64,000 nucleotides of DNA from Streptomyces sp. MP131-18 (GCF_001984575.1 NZ_LZNS01000001.1:1104717-1168716), one strand, 5' to 3'. Positions 23,454-32,377 are shown, counted from the stretch's first letter. Program-made: numbers and translations. The notes: a model not told the origin generated them from the letters alone.

Positions 23454-24410
23454 ATGTCCGCAGATTCCGCGCCCGTCCTGGTCACCGGCGCCACCGGCAG
23501 GCAGGGCGGCTCGGTCGCCCGCGCCCTGCTCGCGGCGGGCGTTCCCGTCCGCGCCCTGGTACGCGACCCGGCCACCGACCGGGCCGGGGCCGTCGAGGCG
23601 CTGGGCGCCGAACTGGTCACCGGCGACCTTCACGACCGCGATTCCGTGGTCCGGGCCGCCGGGGGCGCCCGCGCCGTCTTCTCCGTGCAGATGCCCGCCA
23701 TGACGGCGGAAGGCTTCGATTTCGAGGGTGAGGTGACCCAGGGCATCAACCTCGTCGAGGGCGCGAAGGCGGCCGGAGTGCCGCAGTTCGTGCACACGTC
23801 CGTGACCGGCGCCGGCCAGCACACCGGAACTTCCGGCTGGGCCGAGGGGCGCTGGACCGTGGAGCCCTCCTTCAACGCCAAGAGCGCGATCCAGGACCGG
23901 GTCCGCGCGGCCGGCTTCCCCCGCTGGACGCTGCTCAAGCCGGGCTTCTTCATGGAGAACTTCCTCCCGTCCATGGCGTTCCTCTTCCCGCGCGGCATCG
24001 AGGGCGGCCTGGTGAGCATCCTGAACCCCGGGACCCGGCTGTCCCTGGTCGCGACACGGGACATCGGCGGGGCCGCCGCCGCGGCCATCGCCGCGCCGGA
24101 ACGGTTCCACGGGGTCGAGCTGGAGCTGGCCGGGGATCACCTGTCGATGACGGAGATCGCCGAGGTCCTCTCCCGCGCCCTGGGCACGCACCTGTCCGCG
24201 CCGGACATGACCGAGGAGGAGGCCCTGGCCGCCGGGATGCCGCCGATGGGTACCGCCCACGCGTGGCTGAACGTGGCCGGCCAGCCGGCCCGCCCCCGGT
24301 ACGCGAGGGACCTCGGCATCCCGCTCACCACCTTCGACGCATGGGCGCGGGAACACCTGCCGGAACACGTGCGGGCCCACACACCCGCGAACCGCCCCAC
24401 CGCCTCCTGA
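23454..24410 (+). CDS. NmrA-like NAD(P)-binding oxidoreductase
   Basis: This 318-residue atypical short-chain dehydrogenase has VLVTGATGRQGGSVARALLAAG at the N-terminus (the glycine-rich NAD(P) site), VRALVRDPATDRAG, and the NmrA-type segments FVHTSVTGAGQHTG, LLKPGFFMENFLPSM and DIGGAAAAAIAAPERFHG. Members act as redox-sensing regulators or quinone/ketone reductases. GAGGAG is placed eight bases before the ATG. Control by the divergent TetR protein is expected. Confidence 0.88.
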   Translation: MSADSAPVLVTGATGRQGGSVARALLAAGVPVRALVRDPATDRAGAVEALGAELVTGDLHDRDSVVRAAGGARAVFSVQMPAMTAEGFDFEGEVTQGINLVEGAKAAGVPQFVHTSVTGAGQHTGTSGWAEGRWTVEPSFNAKSAIQDRVRAAGFPRWTLLKPGFFMENFLPSMAFLFPRGIEGGLVSILNPGTRLSLVATRDIGGAAAAAIAAPERFHGVELELAGDHLSMTEIAEVLSRALGTHLSAPDMTEEEALAAGMPPMGTAHAWLNVAGQPARPRYARDLGIPLTTFDAWAREHLPEHVRAHTPANRPTAS

Positions 24411-24447
24411 CCCGCGCACTCATACCGAAGCCCCTAATATCGAACGC

Positions 24448-24771
24448 GTGAGCGAACTACCGTCCGACCTGCCCCGCCTGCACGCTCTCGCCACCTGGCT
24501 GGAGCGCCAGCTCAGCGCGGTCCGGGAGGCCATCGACGAGGCCGAGGAGCGGGCGGGGCCGCGCTGGTGGGTGCAGTGGATGCGCACCGCGGCGGGCGAG
24601 CCGCGGCGCGGTGTGCTCCACCGCGCGGGCTGCTGGTGCCCCGGTGCGCCGGATCTGCACCTGGCCGACGCGCGGCGCGTGGTGGCCGAGCACGGCAGCC
24701 GGATCGAGACCTGCCTGGTGTGCCGGGCGGACGTGCGCCCCACCGCACCGCGGTCCGGCGGGGAGCCCTGA
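24448..24771 (+). CDS. DUF6233-like small protein
   Basis: This 107-residue protein starts SELPSDLPRLHALATWLERQLSAVREAIDEAEER, as do streptomycete DUF6233 proteins, and has a C-terminal part with paired cysteines (HRAGCWCPG, IETCLVCRAD) where that family has a CW...CxxC pattern that could bind metal. Function is unknown. The GTG start lies 37 bases after the NmrA-like stop, so the two may share a transcript. Confidence 0.65.
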   Translation: MSELPSDLPRLHALATWLERQLSAVREAIDEAEERAGPRWWVQWMRTAAGEPRRGVLHRAGCWCPGAPDLHLADARRVVAEHGSRIETCLVCRADVRPTAPRSGGEP

Positions 24772-24845
24772 CCCCGGCCGCCCCACACCGCACTCGGAGG
24801 CAAGCCACCCATCAGCCGCGTAAACAACCCTCCGGGTCAATGCAC

Positions 24846-25412
24846 CTAGGCCTCCAGGCTTCTGGCGATGGCGCGCAGGCCGATCGCCAGTTCGCGGCTG
24901 CCGGGCGTCCGTTCCGGATCGACGAGCATCTGCTGCGTCAGCCCGGCGACGAGGGCCATGTGCACCGAGCCGACCGCGCGTGCGGTCTCCTCGTCGTCCG
25001 CCATCTCCTCGCCGTGCAGCTGGGCGGCGAGCCGCGGTCGCGCGCGTTCCATGGCGTCGGCGATCTGCTGCCGGATCTCCGGGGCACGCTCCGCCTGGGC
25101 GAACGCCTCGGTGGTCGCCACCAGCAGCGGACGCTCGTCCTTCATGGAGGCGATGATCCGCGACCACAGCGCCTCGATGCGGTCGGAGTCCTCACCCGGC
25201 CCGGCCGCGGCGGGCATGGCGCGCTCGCCCCACTCGAAGACGGCCTCCAGCAGCGCGGCGTTGAGCAGCGCCTCCTTGGACCCGTAGTGGTAATTGATCG
25301 CGCCGAGCGGCGCGTTGGCCGCCGCCGCAAGGTCCCGCGAGGTGGTCCTCGCGTAACCCCGCTCCTCCAGGCAGCGCTTCGCCCCGGCCATCAGCCGTTC
25401 CCGGTGTCCCAT
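24846..25412 (-). CDS. TetR-family transcriptional regulator
   Basis: This 188-residue TetR protein has a helix-turn-helix at residues 22-55 (RTTSRDLAAAANAPLGAINYHYGSKEALL) and a ligand domain with TEAFAQAERAPEIRQQIADAMERARP. It is the downstream member of a minus-strand pair with the ROK-like gene, whose stop lies 38 bases away from its start on the other side, so it has its own promoter in that gap. The regulated gene is not evident. Confidence 0.85.
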   Translation of the reverse strand: MGHRERLMAGAKRCLEERGYARTTSRDLAAAANAPLGAINYHYGSKEALLNAALLEAVFEWGERAMPAAAGPGEDSDRIEALWSRIIASMKDERPLLVATTEAFAQAERAPEIRQQIADAMERARPRLAAQLHGEEMADDEETARAVGSVHMALVAGLTQQMLVDPERTPGSRELAIGLRAIARSLEA

Positions 25413-25450
25413 CCCCCCAGCCTAGATGAACGCCCGTTCCGGACAGGCGT

Positions 25451-26224
25451 TCAGCCGGTCCGCCCCTCCCCGACCAGGCGGTCGAGCAGACCGACGTACG
25501 CGGCGGACTTGGCCGCCGCGGGCGCCGCCGAGCCCTCCACCGGGTACGCGCCTCCGAGGCGGCTCCGCAGGGCCGCGACGAGATCCGGGTGGGTACGCCG
25601 CACCAGCCCGCCCGCGAGGACGACGACCGTGCCCCCCGGCAGTCCTGCGCGGCCGATCGCGGTGGCGAGCAGGTCCACCACACGCCGCTTGTCCGCCGCG
25701 TCGAGGCGGCGCGGCAGGTACTGGCCGCCGATGCGGGCGTTGAGGCACCCCGGGGCGCGGCAGCCGTCGCAGACGGCCTCGCCGAAGCCGGTCTGGTGGC
25801 TGAGCCGGACGTCGACGACCTCGCCGCCGGTGATCAGCGAGCCGCCGAGGCCCGTACCGATCCCCGCGTAGAGCAGGCTGCCGGGCCGTTCCGCCCGCAG
25901 CAGCCATTCGCCGAGCGCGGCGGCGTCGGCGTCGTTCATCGACACGTCGGGACGGTGCGGGTAGCCGAGTTCGCGCCACGCCTCGACGTCGTCCCAGCCC
26001 AGTTGCGTGGCCCCCTGCACGCGCCCGTCGATCACGAGACCGGGCGCGGCCAGGCCGAAAGGACCGGTGTCCGCGGCCGGCCGGGGACCTTCGGCAAACT
26101 CCACCGTTCCGCCCGCGAACACGCTGCTCTGCACGGACGACCCACCGACTTCGACGGCGTGCACGGGCGGCCCCGGCGCGTCGCGCGCGGCCAGGGCGCG
26201 GGCGAGGTGTGGCGGCAGCGTCAT
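25451..26224 (-). CDS. ROK-family protein (sugar kinase-like)
   Basis: This protein of about 257 residues belongs to the ROK group: phosphate-1 motif VEVGGSSVQSSVF, catalytic-type SMNDADAAALGE, phosphate-2 GIGTGLGGSL, and the zinc-binding CDGCRAPGCLNARIGG that replaces the usual CxCGxxGC. No DNA-binding domain precedes it, so a glucokinase-like or N-acetylsugar kinase role is more likely than a repressor. ATG at 26224 was chosen; a GTG five codons earlier (26239) is equally possible because the upstream sequence is a near-duplicate GGGAACGGTGAG. Confidence 0.8.
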   Translation of the reverse strand: MTLPPHLARALAARDAPGPPVHAVEVGGSSVQSSVFAGGTVEFAEGPRPAADTGPFGLAAPGLVIDGRVQGATQLGWDDVEAWRELGYPHRPDVSMNDADAAALGEWLLRAERPGSLLYAGIGTGLGGSLITGGEVVDVRLSHQTGFGEAVCDGCRAPGCLNARIGGQYLPRRLDAADKRRVVDLLATAIGRAGLPGGTVVVLAGGLVRRTHPDLVAALRSRLGGAYPVEGSAAPAAAKSAAYVGLLDRLVGEGRTG

Positions 26225-26277
26225 TCTCACCGTTCCCACTCACCGTTCCCGTCGGTCGCGGGCCCCGGCGGCCCGCA

Positions 26278-26315
26278 CGCCTCGCCGCCGCCGGGCCGGT
26301 GGCGGCGGCGAGGCG
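26278..26315 (-). terminator. strong 15-bp-stem hairpin terminator
   Basis: The arms CGCCTCGCCGCCGCC (26278-26292) and GGCGGCGGCGAGGCG (26301-26315) pair perfectly across an 8-base loop. It lies 20 bases past the stop of the minus-strand acyl-CoA dehydrogenase and before the ROK-like gene, so it should insulate the two units. Confidence 0.8.
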
Positions 26316-26334
26316 CGGGCGCCCCCGCCCGGTC

Positions 26335-27561
26335 TCACCGGATCTGACGGCCGGAGATGGCCCGGGCGATCACCAGGCGCTGGATCTCGCTCGTGCCCTC
26401 GAAGATGGTGTATATCTTCGCATCGCGGTACATGCGCTCCACCGGGTGCTCCCTGCTGTAACCGGCGCCGCCGAGGATCTGGACGGCCTTCTCCGTTGCC
26501 GTGACGGCGAGTTCGCCCGCGCGGAGCTTGGCCATCGAGCCTTCGCCCGCGGTGAACTCCCGTTCGCCGCGCGCCATCCACGCCGCGCGCCAGATCAGCA
26601 GGCGGACGGCGTCGATCTCGGTGCGCAGGTCGGCGAGCGCGAAGGCGATGGCCTGGTTCTCGACGATGGGGCGGCCGAAGGCGACGCGTTCGCCCGCGTA
26701 CTCGAGCGCGTACTCGTAGGCGGCGCGTGCGATGCCCAGGGCCTGGGCGCCGACGGTGGGGCGGGACACCTCGAAGGTGGCCATGGCGGCCTGGCCCTTG
26801 GCCCGGCCGCCCTCGCGGGCCCTGGCCAGCCGCCGTTCCAGGCGCTCCCGGCCGCCGAGCAGGCAGCGCCCCGGCACGCGCACGTCGTCGAGGAAGACGT
26901 CGGCGGTGTGCGAGGCGCGCAGGCCGAGCTTCTTGATCTTGCGGTTGCCTTCGAGGCCAGGGGTGCCGGGCGGTACGACGAACGCGGCCTGGCCGCGCGA
27001 CCCGAGTCCCGGCTCGACGGAGGCGACGACGACGTGCACGTCGGCGATGCCGCCGTTGGTGATCCACGCCTTCTGCCCGCCGAGCACCCACTCGTCCTTG
27101 GCCTCGTCGTAACGGGCGCGGGTGCGCATGGCGGAGACGTCGGAGCCGGCCTCGGGCTCGGAGACGCAGAACGCGGCCACCTTCGGCTGCCGCGCGTCGC
27201 CGAAGCACTGCGGCACCCACTCCGCGAGCTGGTCGGGGGTACCCGCGGCGAAGATGCCGGCGACGGCGAGCGAGGTGCCGAACAGCGCCATGCCGATGCC
27301 CGCGTCGCCCCAGAACAGCTCCTCGTTGGCGAGTTGCAGGGTGAGCCCGGAGGGGTCGCCGAACATCTCGGCCAGCGACTCGAAGCCGTACAGGCCGATC
27401 TTGGCGGCCTCCTGGATGACGGGCCAGGGGGTCTCCTCGCGTTCGTCCCACTCCGCCGCCGCGGGGCGGACCACGTCGGCGGCGAAGCCGTGCACCCAGT
27501 CGCGGACGTCGCGCTGGTCCTCGGTGAGGTCGAGGGAGAATCCGCTCATCGAGAGGATCAC
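26335..27561 (-). CDS. acyl-CoA dehydrogenase
   Basis: This 408-residue FAD enzyme introduces the alpha-beta double bond into an acyl-CoA. It has the full three-domain layout: helical N-domain; FCVSEPEAGSDVSAMRTRA and WITNGGIADVHVVVA in the beta domain; and a C-domain with GARAAYEYALEYAGERVAFGRPI-type helix and AKIYTIFEGTSEIQRLVIARAI, which carries the catalytic glutamate. The GTG at 27561 directly follows the SCP2 stop and has AAGG five bases upstream; ATG four codons later is the alternative. It forms an operon with the SCP2 gene. Confidence 0.9.
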   Translation of the reverse strand: MILSMSGFSLDLTEDQRDVRDWVHGFAADVVRPAAAEWDEREETPWPVIQEAAKIGLYGFESLAEMFGDPSGLTLQLANEELFWGDAGIGMALFGTSLAVAGIFAAGTPDQLAEWVPQCFGDARQPKVAAFCVSEPEAGSDVSAMRTRARYDEAKDEWVLGGQKAWITNGGIADVHVVVASVEPGLGSRGQAAFVVPPGTPGLEGNRKIKKLGLRASHTADVFLDDVRVPGRCLLGGRERLERRLARAREGGRAKGQAAMATFEVSRPTVGAQALGIARAAYEYALEYAGERVAFGRPIVENQAIAFALADLRTEIDAVRLLIWRAAWMARGEREFTAGEGSMAKLRAGELAVTATEKAVQILGGAGYSREHPVERMYRDAKIYTIFEGTSEIQRLVIARAISGRQIR

Positions 27562-28020
27562 TCAGCCCTTCGGGATGTCGAACAGGCGGGTGAGGCCGGA
27601 GGCGAGCCCGACGTCGCCTGCGACCTTCAGCTTGCGGGTCATGAACATCGTCACCGGACTCCCGTTGCCGGAGACCAGTTTGAGGAACTCCACGTCGCCC
27701 ATGGTCAGCGTCGCGCGCGGCGCGGTGTCCGAACGGCCCGCGCGGACGGTGCAGGTGCCGTCGGCTATCTCCGTCTCGTACACGACCACCGGCTCGCCGG
27801 TGATCTCCCAGCGGATGACGGCGTTCAGCGATCCGGCGCTCTCGGGGCGGAACTGGCGCCCCATGCGGCCGAACACCTCGGCCAGGACGCGGGTGCGCAG
27901 CTCTCCCCGCATCAGCCCGGCCAGCTCCTTGGCGGGGAGCTTCCTGACCAGGGCGGCGAACTCCTCGGGGGTGACGCTGCCGAAATCGAGACCGGCCAGG
28001 TCGGGCGTGGGTTCTGCCAT
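27562..28020 (-). CDS. SCP2 sterol-carrier-domain protein
   Basis: This 152-residue protein has an SCP2 lipid-binding fold: IRWEITGEPVVVYETEIADGTCTVRAG, then DTAPRATLTMGDVEFLKLVSGNGSPVTMFMTRKLKVAGDVGLASGLTRLF split over the sheet and last helices. It probably presents fatty acyl or sterol ligands to the acyl-CoA dehydrogenase encoded directly after it. It is the first gene of the unit and starts ten bases from the operator at 28030-28061. Confidence 0.88.
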   Translation of the reverse strand: MAEPTPDLAGLDFGSVTPEEFAALVRKLPAKELAGLMRGELRTRVLAEVFGRMGRQFRPESAGSLNAVIRWEITGEPVVVYETEIADGTCTVRAGRSDTAPRATLTMGDVEFLKLVSGNGSPVTMFMTRKLKVAGDVGLASGLTRLFDIPKG

Positions 28021-28029
28021 CGGGACTTC

Positions 28030-28061
28030 CTTACCCTGAAGTAAACTTACTATAGAGTAAG
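28030..28061. promoter_or_regulatory. double CTTACyC dyad, TetR operator
   Basis: CTTACCCTGAAGTAA (28030-28044) and the inverted copy TTACTATAGAGTAAG (28047-28061, reverse complement CTTACTCTATAGTAA) face each other across two bases. The site lies between the divergent SCP2 and TetR genes and is unusually AT-rich for this genome. A similar half-site occurs at 30963-30978, so one regulator probably controls the whole acyl-CoA locus. Confidence 0.75.
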
Positions 28062-28091
28062 ATTAGGTGCGGCGTAGGTAGGCTGGCAAGG

Positions 28092-28742
28092 GTGACCGAC
28101 AAACGGAGACGGCGGCTGCCCCGGAGCGTGCGCGAGCAGGAGATCATCGACGCGGCGCTCGGCGTCTTCTCCAAACGCGGCTACCGCGCCGCCGTGGTGG
28201 ACGAGATCGCCGACCTCGCCGGGATCTCCAAGCCGATGGTGTACCTGTATCTCGGCTCCAAGGAGGGCCTGTTCATCGCGTGCGTCCGCCGCGAGTCGCA
28301 GCGCCTCGCAGCGGCGTTCCGGGAGGCGGCGCAGGCCGGTGACTCCCCCGAGCAGCGGCTGTGGGCGGGGCTCGGCGCGTTCTTCGCCTTCGTGGCCGAG
28401 CACCGCGACAGCTGGGTGGTGCTGCACCGGCAGGCCCCGGAGCAGGGCGAGGCCATCGCGCAGGAGATCGCGGACGCCCGCCGTTCGGTGATGGCGGAGG
28501 TCAACGGGCTGGTGCGGGACGGCATCACCAAGGGCGGCGAGGCGGACCGGCTCGGCGAACAGGAGGCCGACTTCGTCGCCCACGCCCTGGTGGGCGCGGC
28601 GGATTCGCTGACCGACTGGATGGAGCGCCACCCCGGCGAGCCGCCGGAGCGGGTCACGGTCCGCCTGATGAACGTGATGTGGGTGGGCATGCGCAATGTG
28701 CTGGCCGGCGAGGTGTGGGCGCCGCCGCAGCCCGACGCCTGA
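28092..28742 (+). CDS. TetR-family regulator of the acyl-CoA locus
   Basis: This 216-residue TetR protein has a helix-turn-helix in GYRAAVVDEIADLAGISKPMVYLYLGSKEGLF (about residues 31-62) and a large ligand domain. MVYLYLGSKEGLFIACVRRE resembles regulators of fatty acid and beta-oxidation genes in actinobacteria. The GTG start lies about 30 bases from the dyad at 28030-28061 with almost no 5' leader and no clear ribosome site, so a leaderless mRNA is possible. It ends 13 bases from the convergent MaoC-like gene. Confidence 0.88.
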   Translation: MTDKRRRRLPRSVREQEIIDAALGVFSKRGYRAAVVDEIADLAGISKPMVYLYLGSKEGLFIACVRRESQRLAAAFREAAQAGDSPEQRLWAGLGAFFAFVAEHRDSWVVLHRQAPEQGEAIAQEIADARRSVMAEVNGLVRDGITKGGEADRLGEQEADFVAHALVGAADSLTDWMERHPGEPPERVTVRLMNVMWVGMRNVLAGEVWAPPQPDA

Positions 28743-28754
28743 CCGCGAGCGGGC

Positions 28755-29627
28755 TCAGGACGCCTCGACGCGGCCCTGCAAGTACGGGCGTTCGGCCGGG
28801 CCGCCGGCGGCGGGGCGCAGCGCGAAGCCGAGCGCCGGGCCCGACTCCCACAGCAGGAACGTCACCTCCGCGGGCAGTGCGAGTGGCCTGTGGAACGCCG
28901 TCTCGGCGGTGTACGCGCCGGGGAACGCGTCCGGCCGCGCCCGCCGGGCCGCCGCGAGGCAGCGCGCCGCCATCCACATGCCGTGCGCGATGGCGCGCCG
29001 GTAGCCGAACGGACGGGCCGTCAGCGGGTGGAGGTGGATCGGGTTCCGGTCCCCTGACACCGCCGCGTAGCGGCGGCCGGTGTCCGCGGGCACCGTCCAC
29101 CGTTCGGTCCGCGGCTCCGCGCCACGCGCGGCGTGCTCCGGGGCCGCGTCCCCGGGCCCGGCTCCGTCCACGGGCCCGGCTCCGTCCACGGGGTGGCGGC
29201 GCAGATAGGTGGCGGCGGAACGCCACACCGGGGCGTCCGCCATGTCCACGGCCTCGGTCACCACGTCGAAGGCGGTGCCCCTGGGGTGCGGCTCGGGCCG
29301 CCCCGTCGCCACGCGGTAGGTGAGCGGCTCCCGCGGGGCGAGGGGCCGCAACTGCTCGATGCGGTTGGCGATGTGCACGAGGCCCGGCAGCCGGAACGGG
29401 AAGTCCCGCCGCGACATCAGCGACATGGCCAGGGGGAACGCCAGTACCTGCGGGTAGGTGACGGGCAGCGGGTCGGTGCCCTCGAAGCCGCAGACCTGCG
29501 CGTAGCGGGCCAGGCGGCCGGGGTCCGCGGCGGCGCCCCGCCGTTCGAGCCGCCGTTCCGGCAGGGGACCGCTGCCACGCCGGGGCAGCAGCAGGGCGCG
29601 CGCGTAGGAGGCGAGCATGCGCCTCAC
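28755..29627 (-). CDS. MaoC-like acyl dehydratase
   Basis: This 290-residue double-hotdog protein is close to actinobacterial MaoC-type (R)-hydratases: an N-terminal half with LPVTYPQVLAFPLAMSLMSRRDFPF and LVHIANRIEQLRPL, and a C-terminal half with the hydratase motif YAAVSGDRNPIHLHPLTARPFGYRRAIAHGMW. It should hydrate enoyl thioesters. Between the halves is a degenerate PVDGAGP repeat (18-base DNA unit, near 29154-29198). The GTG at 29627 overlaps the stop of the upstream FabG-like gene (GTGA), fixing the start and indicating coupling. Confidence 0.85.
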   Translation of the reverse strand: MRRMLASYARALLLPRRGSGPLPERRLERRGAAADPGRLARYAQVCGFEGTDPLPVTYPQVLAFPLAMSLMSRRDFPFRLPGLVHIANRIEQLRPLAPREPLTYRVATGRPEPHPRGTAFDVVTEAVDMADAPVWRSAATYLRRHPVDGAGPVDGAGPGDAAPEHAARGAEPRTERWTVPADTGRRYAAVSGDRNPIHLHPLTARPFGYRRAIAHGMWMAARCLAAARRARPDAFPGAYTAETAFHRPLALPAEVTFLLWESGPALGFALRPAAGGPAERPYLQGRVEAS

Positions 29628-30952
29628 GCCCCCATCAGGGCCTGGCCGCACACCCGCAGCACCTGGCCGGTGACGGCGCCCGTGCCGGGCGAGGCGAAGT
29701 AGGCGACGGCCTCGGCGACATCGACGGGCAGACCGCCCTGCCCCAGGCTGTTCAGGCGGCGGCCCGCCTGCCGGACGAGCGGCGGCACCGCGGCGGTCAT
29801 GCGCGTCTCGATGAAGCCGGGCGCGACGGCGTTCACGGTGATGCCGCGGGCGGCGACGGCCGGGGCGAAGGCGCGGACGAGCCCGGTCACCCCGGCCTTG
29901 CTCGCGGCGTAGTTGGTCTGTCCGGCGTTGCCCGCGAGCCCGCTGATGGAGGAGGTGGCGACGATCCGGCCGCCGTCGCGCACCGCCGGGAGCAGCCCCT
30001 CGGTCAGCCGCTCGACGGCCGCGAGGTTGACGTCGAGGACCGTGTGCCAGCGGTCGGCGTCCATGCGGCCGAGCGTCTTGTCGCGGGTGATCCCCGCGTT
30101 GTGCACCAGGACGTCGAGGCCGCCGCCGTGCTCCTCGCCGAGGTGGGCGGCGATGCGCGGGACGGCGTCGTCCGCGGTCACGTCGAGGGCGAGCGCGGTG
30201 CCGCCGAGGCGGTCGGCGAGCGCGTGCAGTGCGTCCCGCTGCCCCGGCACGTCCAGGCACAGCACCCGGGCGCCGTCGCGGTGCAGCGTCTCGGCGACGG
30301 CCGCGCCGATGCCGCGGGCGGCGCCGGTGACGAGCGCGGTGCGGCCGGCCAGCGGGCGGTTCCAGTCGGCGGGGACCTCGGCGGGGCCTTCCGCGGCCAG
30401 GCGCAGGGGCTGCCCCGAGACGTAGGCGGAGCGTGCGGAGAGCACGAAGCGGACGGTGGACTCCATCGCCTCCTCCGCGCCCGGCGCGATCAGCAGCAGG
30501 TGCGCGGTCGCGCCGTGCCGCAGCTCCTTGCCGAGGGAGCGGACGAACCCTTCCAGGGCCTGCTGGGCTGCGGCCGCGCCCGGGGTGGCGGCCGACTCGG
30601 GCGGGGTGCCGAGGACGAGCACCCGGCCGTTCGGCAGGAGACTGCGGATGCGGGGATGGAAGAAGGCGTGCACGGCGGCGAGTTGGCCGATGGCCGTGAT
30701 GCCGGTGGCGTCGAGGAGGAGCGCGCCCGGCCGGCCGGGGTGCTCCTGCACCGTGGCACCGCAGCGGTCGAGGACGGCTTGCAACGGCTTGACGGCGCGC
30801 GGGTCCGCGGCGTGGCCGAGGACGACGGGGCCGCGGGCGACGGGCTGTCCGGGCCGGTACCGCCCGAGCCGGGCCGGGCGGGGCAGGCCGAGGCGTGCGG
30901 CCACGCGGCCACCGACGCGGCTGGTGGCGAAGGAGAGATACCTGTCGGCCAT
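29624..30952 (-). CDS. high-molecular-weight FabG-type 3-ketoacyl reductase
   Basis: This 442-residue protein is like mycobacterial FabG4. The first 200 residues form an inactive Rossmann-like domain (GPVVLGHAADPRAVKPLQAVLD). The second half is a complete short-chain dehydrogenase with TALVTGAARGIGAAVAE, LVHNAGITRDKTLGRM, catalytic Ser in IVATSSISGLAGNAGQ and YxxxK in TNYAASKAGVTG. It reduces 3-ketoacyl-CoA or the reverse. It is transcribed away from the thiolase and coupled to the MaoC-like gene, giving a hydratase-dehydrogenase pair. Confidence 0.9.
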   Translation of the reverse strand: MADRYLSFATSRVGGRVAARLGLPRPARLGRYRPGQPVARGPVVLGHAADPRAVKPLQAVLDRCGATVQEHPGRPGALLLDATGITAIGQLAAVHAFFHPRIRSLLPNGRVLVLGTPPESAATPGAAAAQQALEGFVRSLGKELRHGATAHLLLIAPGAEEAMESTVRFVLSARSAYVSGQPLRLAAEGPAEVPADWNRPLAGRTALVTGAARGIGAAVAETLHRDGARVLCLDVPGQRDALHALADRLGGTALALDVTADDAVPRIAAHLGEEHGGGLDVLVHNAGITRDKTLGRMDADRWHTVLDVNLAAVERLTEGLLPAVRDGGRIVATSSISGLAGNAGQTNYAASKAGVTGLVRAFAPAVAARGITVNAVAPGFIETRMTAAVPPLVRQAGRRLNSLGQGGLPVDVAEAVAYFASPGTGAVTGQVLRVCGQALMGA

Positions 30953-30962
30953 TGATTTCCTC

Positions 30963-30978
30963 CTTACTCAGGGGTAAG
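30963..30978. promoter_or_regulatory. CTTACyC operator half-site between FabG-like and thiolase genes
   Basis: CTTACTCAGGGGTAAG has CTTAC/GTAAG arms and the same core as the repeats at 28030-28061; a degenerate inverted partner (TCTACTGGGAAGTTAAG) follows at 30979-30995. It sits 11 bases upstream of the FabG-like start and 68 before the thiolase start, so binding would repress both. Confidence 0.7.
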
Positions 30979-31045
30979 TCTACTGGGAAGTTAAGTGAGT
31001 CGGCCGGCCACCCACAAGCCGGCACCGTCAGAAAGCGAGACCGCC

Positions 31046-32374
31046 ATGACAGCGGCCGGGCGCCCGGTGGCCATCGTCGGTGGCAACCGCATCCCCTTCG
31101 CCCGCTCCGACGGGCCGTACGCCACCGCATCGAACCAGGACATGCTCGCCGCGGCACTGGACGGGCTCGTCGAGCGGTACGGGCTCCACGGGGCCCTGCT
31201 GGGCGAGTTGGTCGCGGGCGCGGTGCTCAAGCACAGCAGGGACTTCAATCTCGCGCGGGAAACCGTGCTCGGCAGCGCCCTGGACCGCCGCACCCCCGCC
31301 TACGACGTGCAGCAGGCGTGCGGCACCGGACTTGAGGCCGTCATCCTCGTCGCCAACAAGATCGCCCTCGGGCAGATCGACTGCGGCATCGCGGGCGGCG
31401 TGGACACCGCGAGCGACGTGCCGCTCGCGCTGAACGACACGCTGCGCCGCACCCTGCTGCGGGCCAGGAGGGAACGTTCCCTCCCCCGCCGCCTGCGGGC
31501 GCTGGCCGCGTTGCGCCCGCGGCACCTCGTGCCGGAGATCCCGCGCGACGCCGAGCCGCGCACCGGGCTCTCCATGGGCGAGCACGCGGCGCGCACCGCG
31601 GCCGAGTGGGGCATCTCCCGCGCGGCGCAGGACCGGTTCGCCGCCGCGGGGCACCGCAAACTGGCCGCGGCCTGGGAACGCGGCTTCTTCGACGACCTGG
31701 TGACCCCGTTCCGCGGCCTGGCCCGCGACCAGGTCCTGCGCCCCGACAGCAGCGAGGAACAACTGGCGGGACTACGCCCGGTGTTCGGCACCGACCGCGA
31801 GGACGCCACCATGACGGCCGGCAATTCGACCCCGCTGACCGACGGCGCCGCGACCGTGCTGCTGGCCAGCGAGGAGTGGGCGGCGGCGCGCGGGCTCCCG
31901 GTGCGGGCGCGCCTCACGCACGCCCGCACCGCCGCGGTGGACTTCACCGGAGGGCCTGACGGGCTGCTGACCGCCCCCGTGCACGCCGTGCCGCGGCTGC
32001 TCGCCGACGCGGGCCTCGCGCCGGGCGACCTCGACCTGTACGAGATCCACGAGGCGTTCGCCTCCCAGGTGCTCGCGACGCTCGCCGCCTGGGAGGACCC
32101 CGGCTTCTGCGCCCGCCGCCTCGGGCTCGCCGCACCACTCGGGCCGCTGGACCCGGGCCGGCTCAACGTCGCCGGTTCCTCGCTCGCCACCGGCCATCCG
32201 TTCGCCGCCACCGGCGGCCGCATCGTCGCCACCCTCGCCAAACTGCTGCACGAGCGCGCCGCCGAGCGCGGCTGCGGGCCCGGCGGCGGGGAGCCCGTGC
32301 GCGGGCTGGTGTCGGTCTGTGCCGCGGGCGGGCTCGGCGTGACCGCCATTCTCGAAAGCCGGCAAGGGAGCTGA
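31046..32374 (+). CDS. thiolase (acetyl-CoA C-acyltransferase, FadI-like)
   Basis: This 442-residue thiolase has the nucleophile Cys in VQQACGTGLEAV (near residue 94), NEAF-type IHEAFASQVLAT, His in NVAGSSLATGHPFAATGGR and second Cys in VSVCAAGGLGVTAIL. It cleaves 3-ketoacyl-CoA. ATG at 31046 was chosen by family N-terminus (VAIVGGNRIPFARSDG); an upstream in-frame start would extend into the operator region. The acyl-CoA ligase gene starts four bases after its stop. Confidence 0.9.
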   Translation: MTAAGRPVAIVGGNRIPFARSDGPYATASNQDMLAAALDGLVERYGLHGALLGELVAGAVLKHSRDFNLARETVLGSALDRRTPAYDVQQACGTGLEAVILVANKIALGQIDCGIAGGVDTASDVPLALNDTLRRTLLRARRERSLPRRLRALAALRPRHLVPEIPRDAEPRTGLSMGEHAARTAAEWGISRAAQDRFAAAGHRKLAAAWERGFFDDLVTPFRGLARDQVLRPDSSEEQLAGLRPVFGTDREDATMTAGNSTPLTDGAATVLLASEEWAAARGLPVRARLTHARTAAVDFTGGPDGLLTAPVHAVPRLLADAGLAPGDLDLYEIHEAFASQVLATLAAWEDPGFCARRLGLAAPLGPLDPGRLNVAGSSLATGHPFAATGGRIVATLAKLLHERAAERGCGPGGGEPVRGLVSVCAAGGLGVTAILESRQGS

Positions 32375-32377
32375 CGC

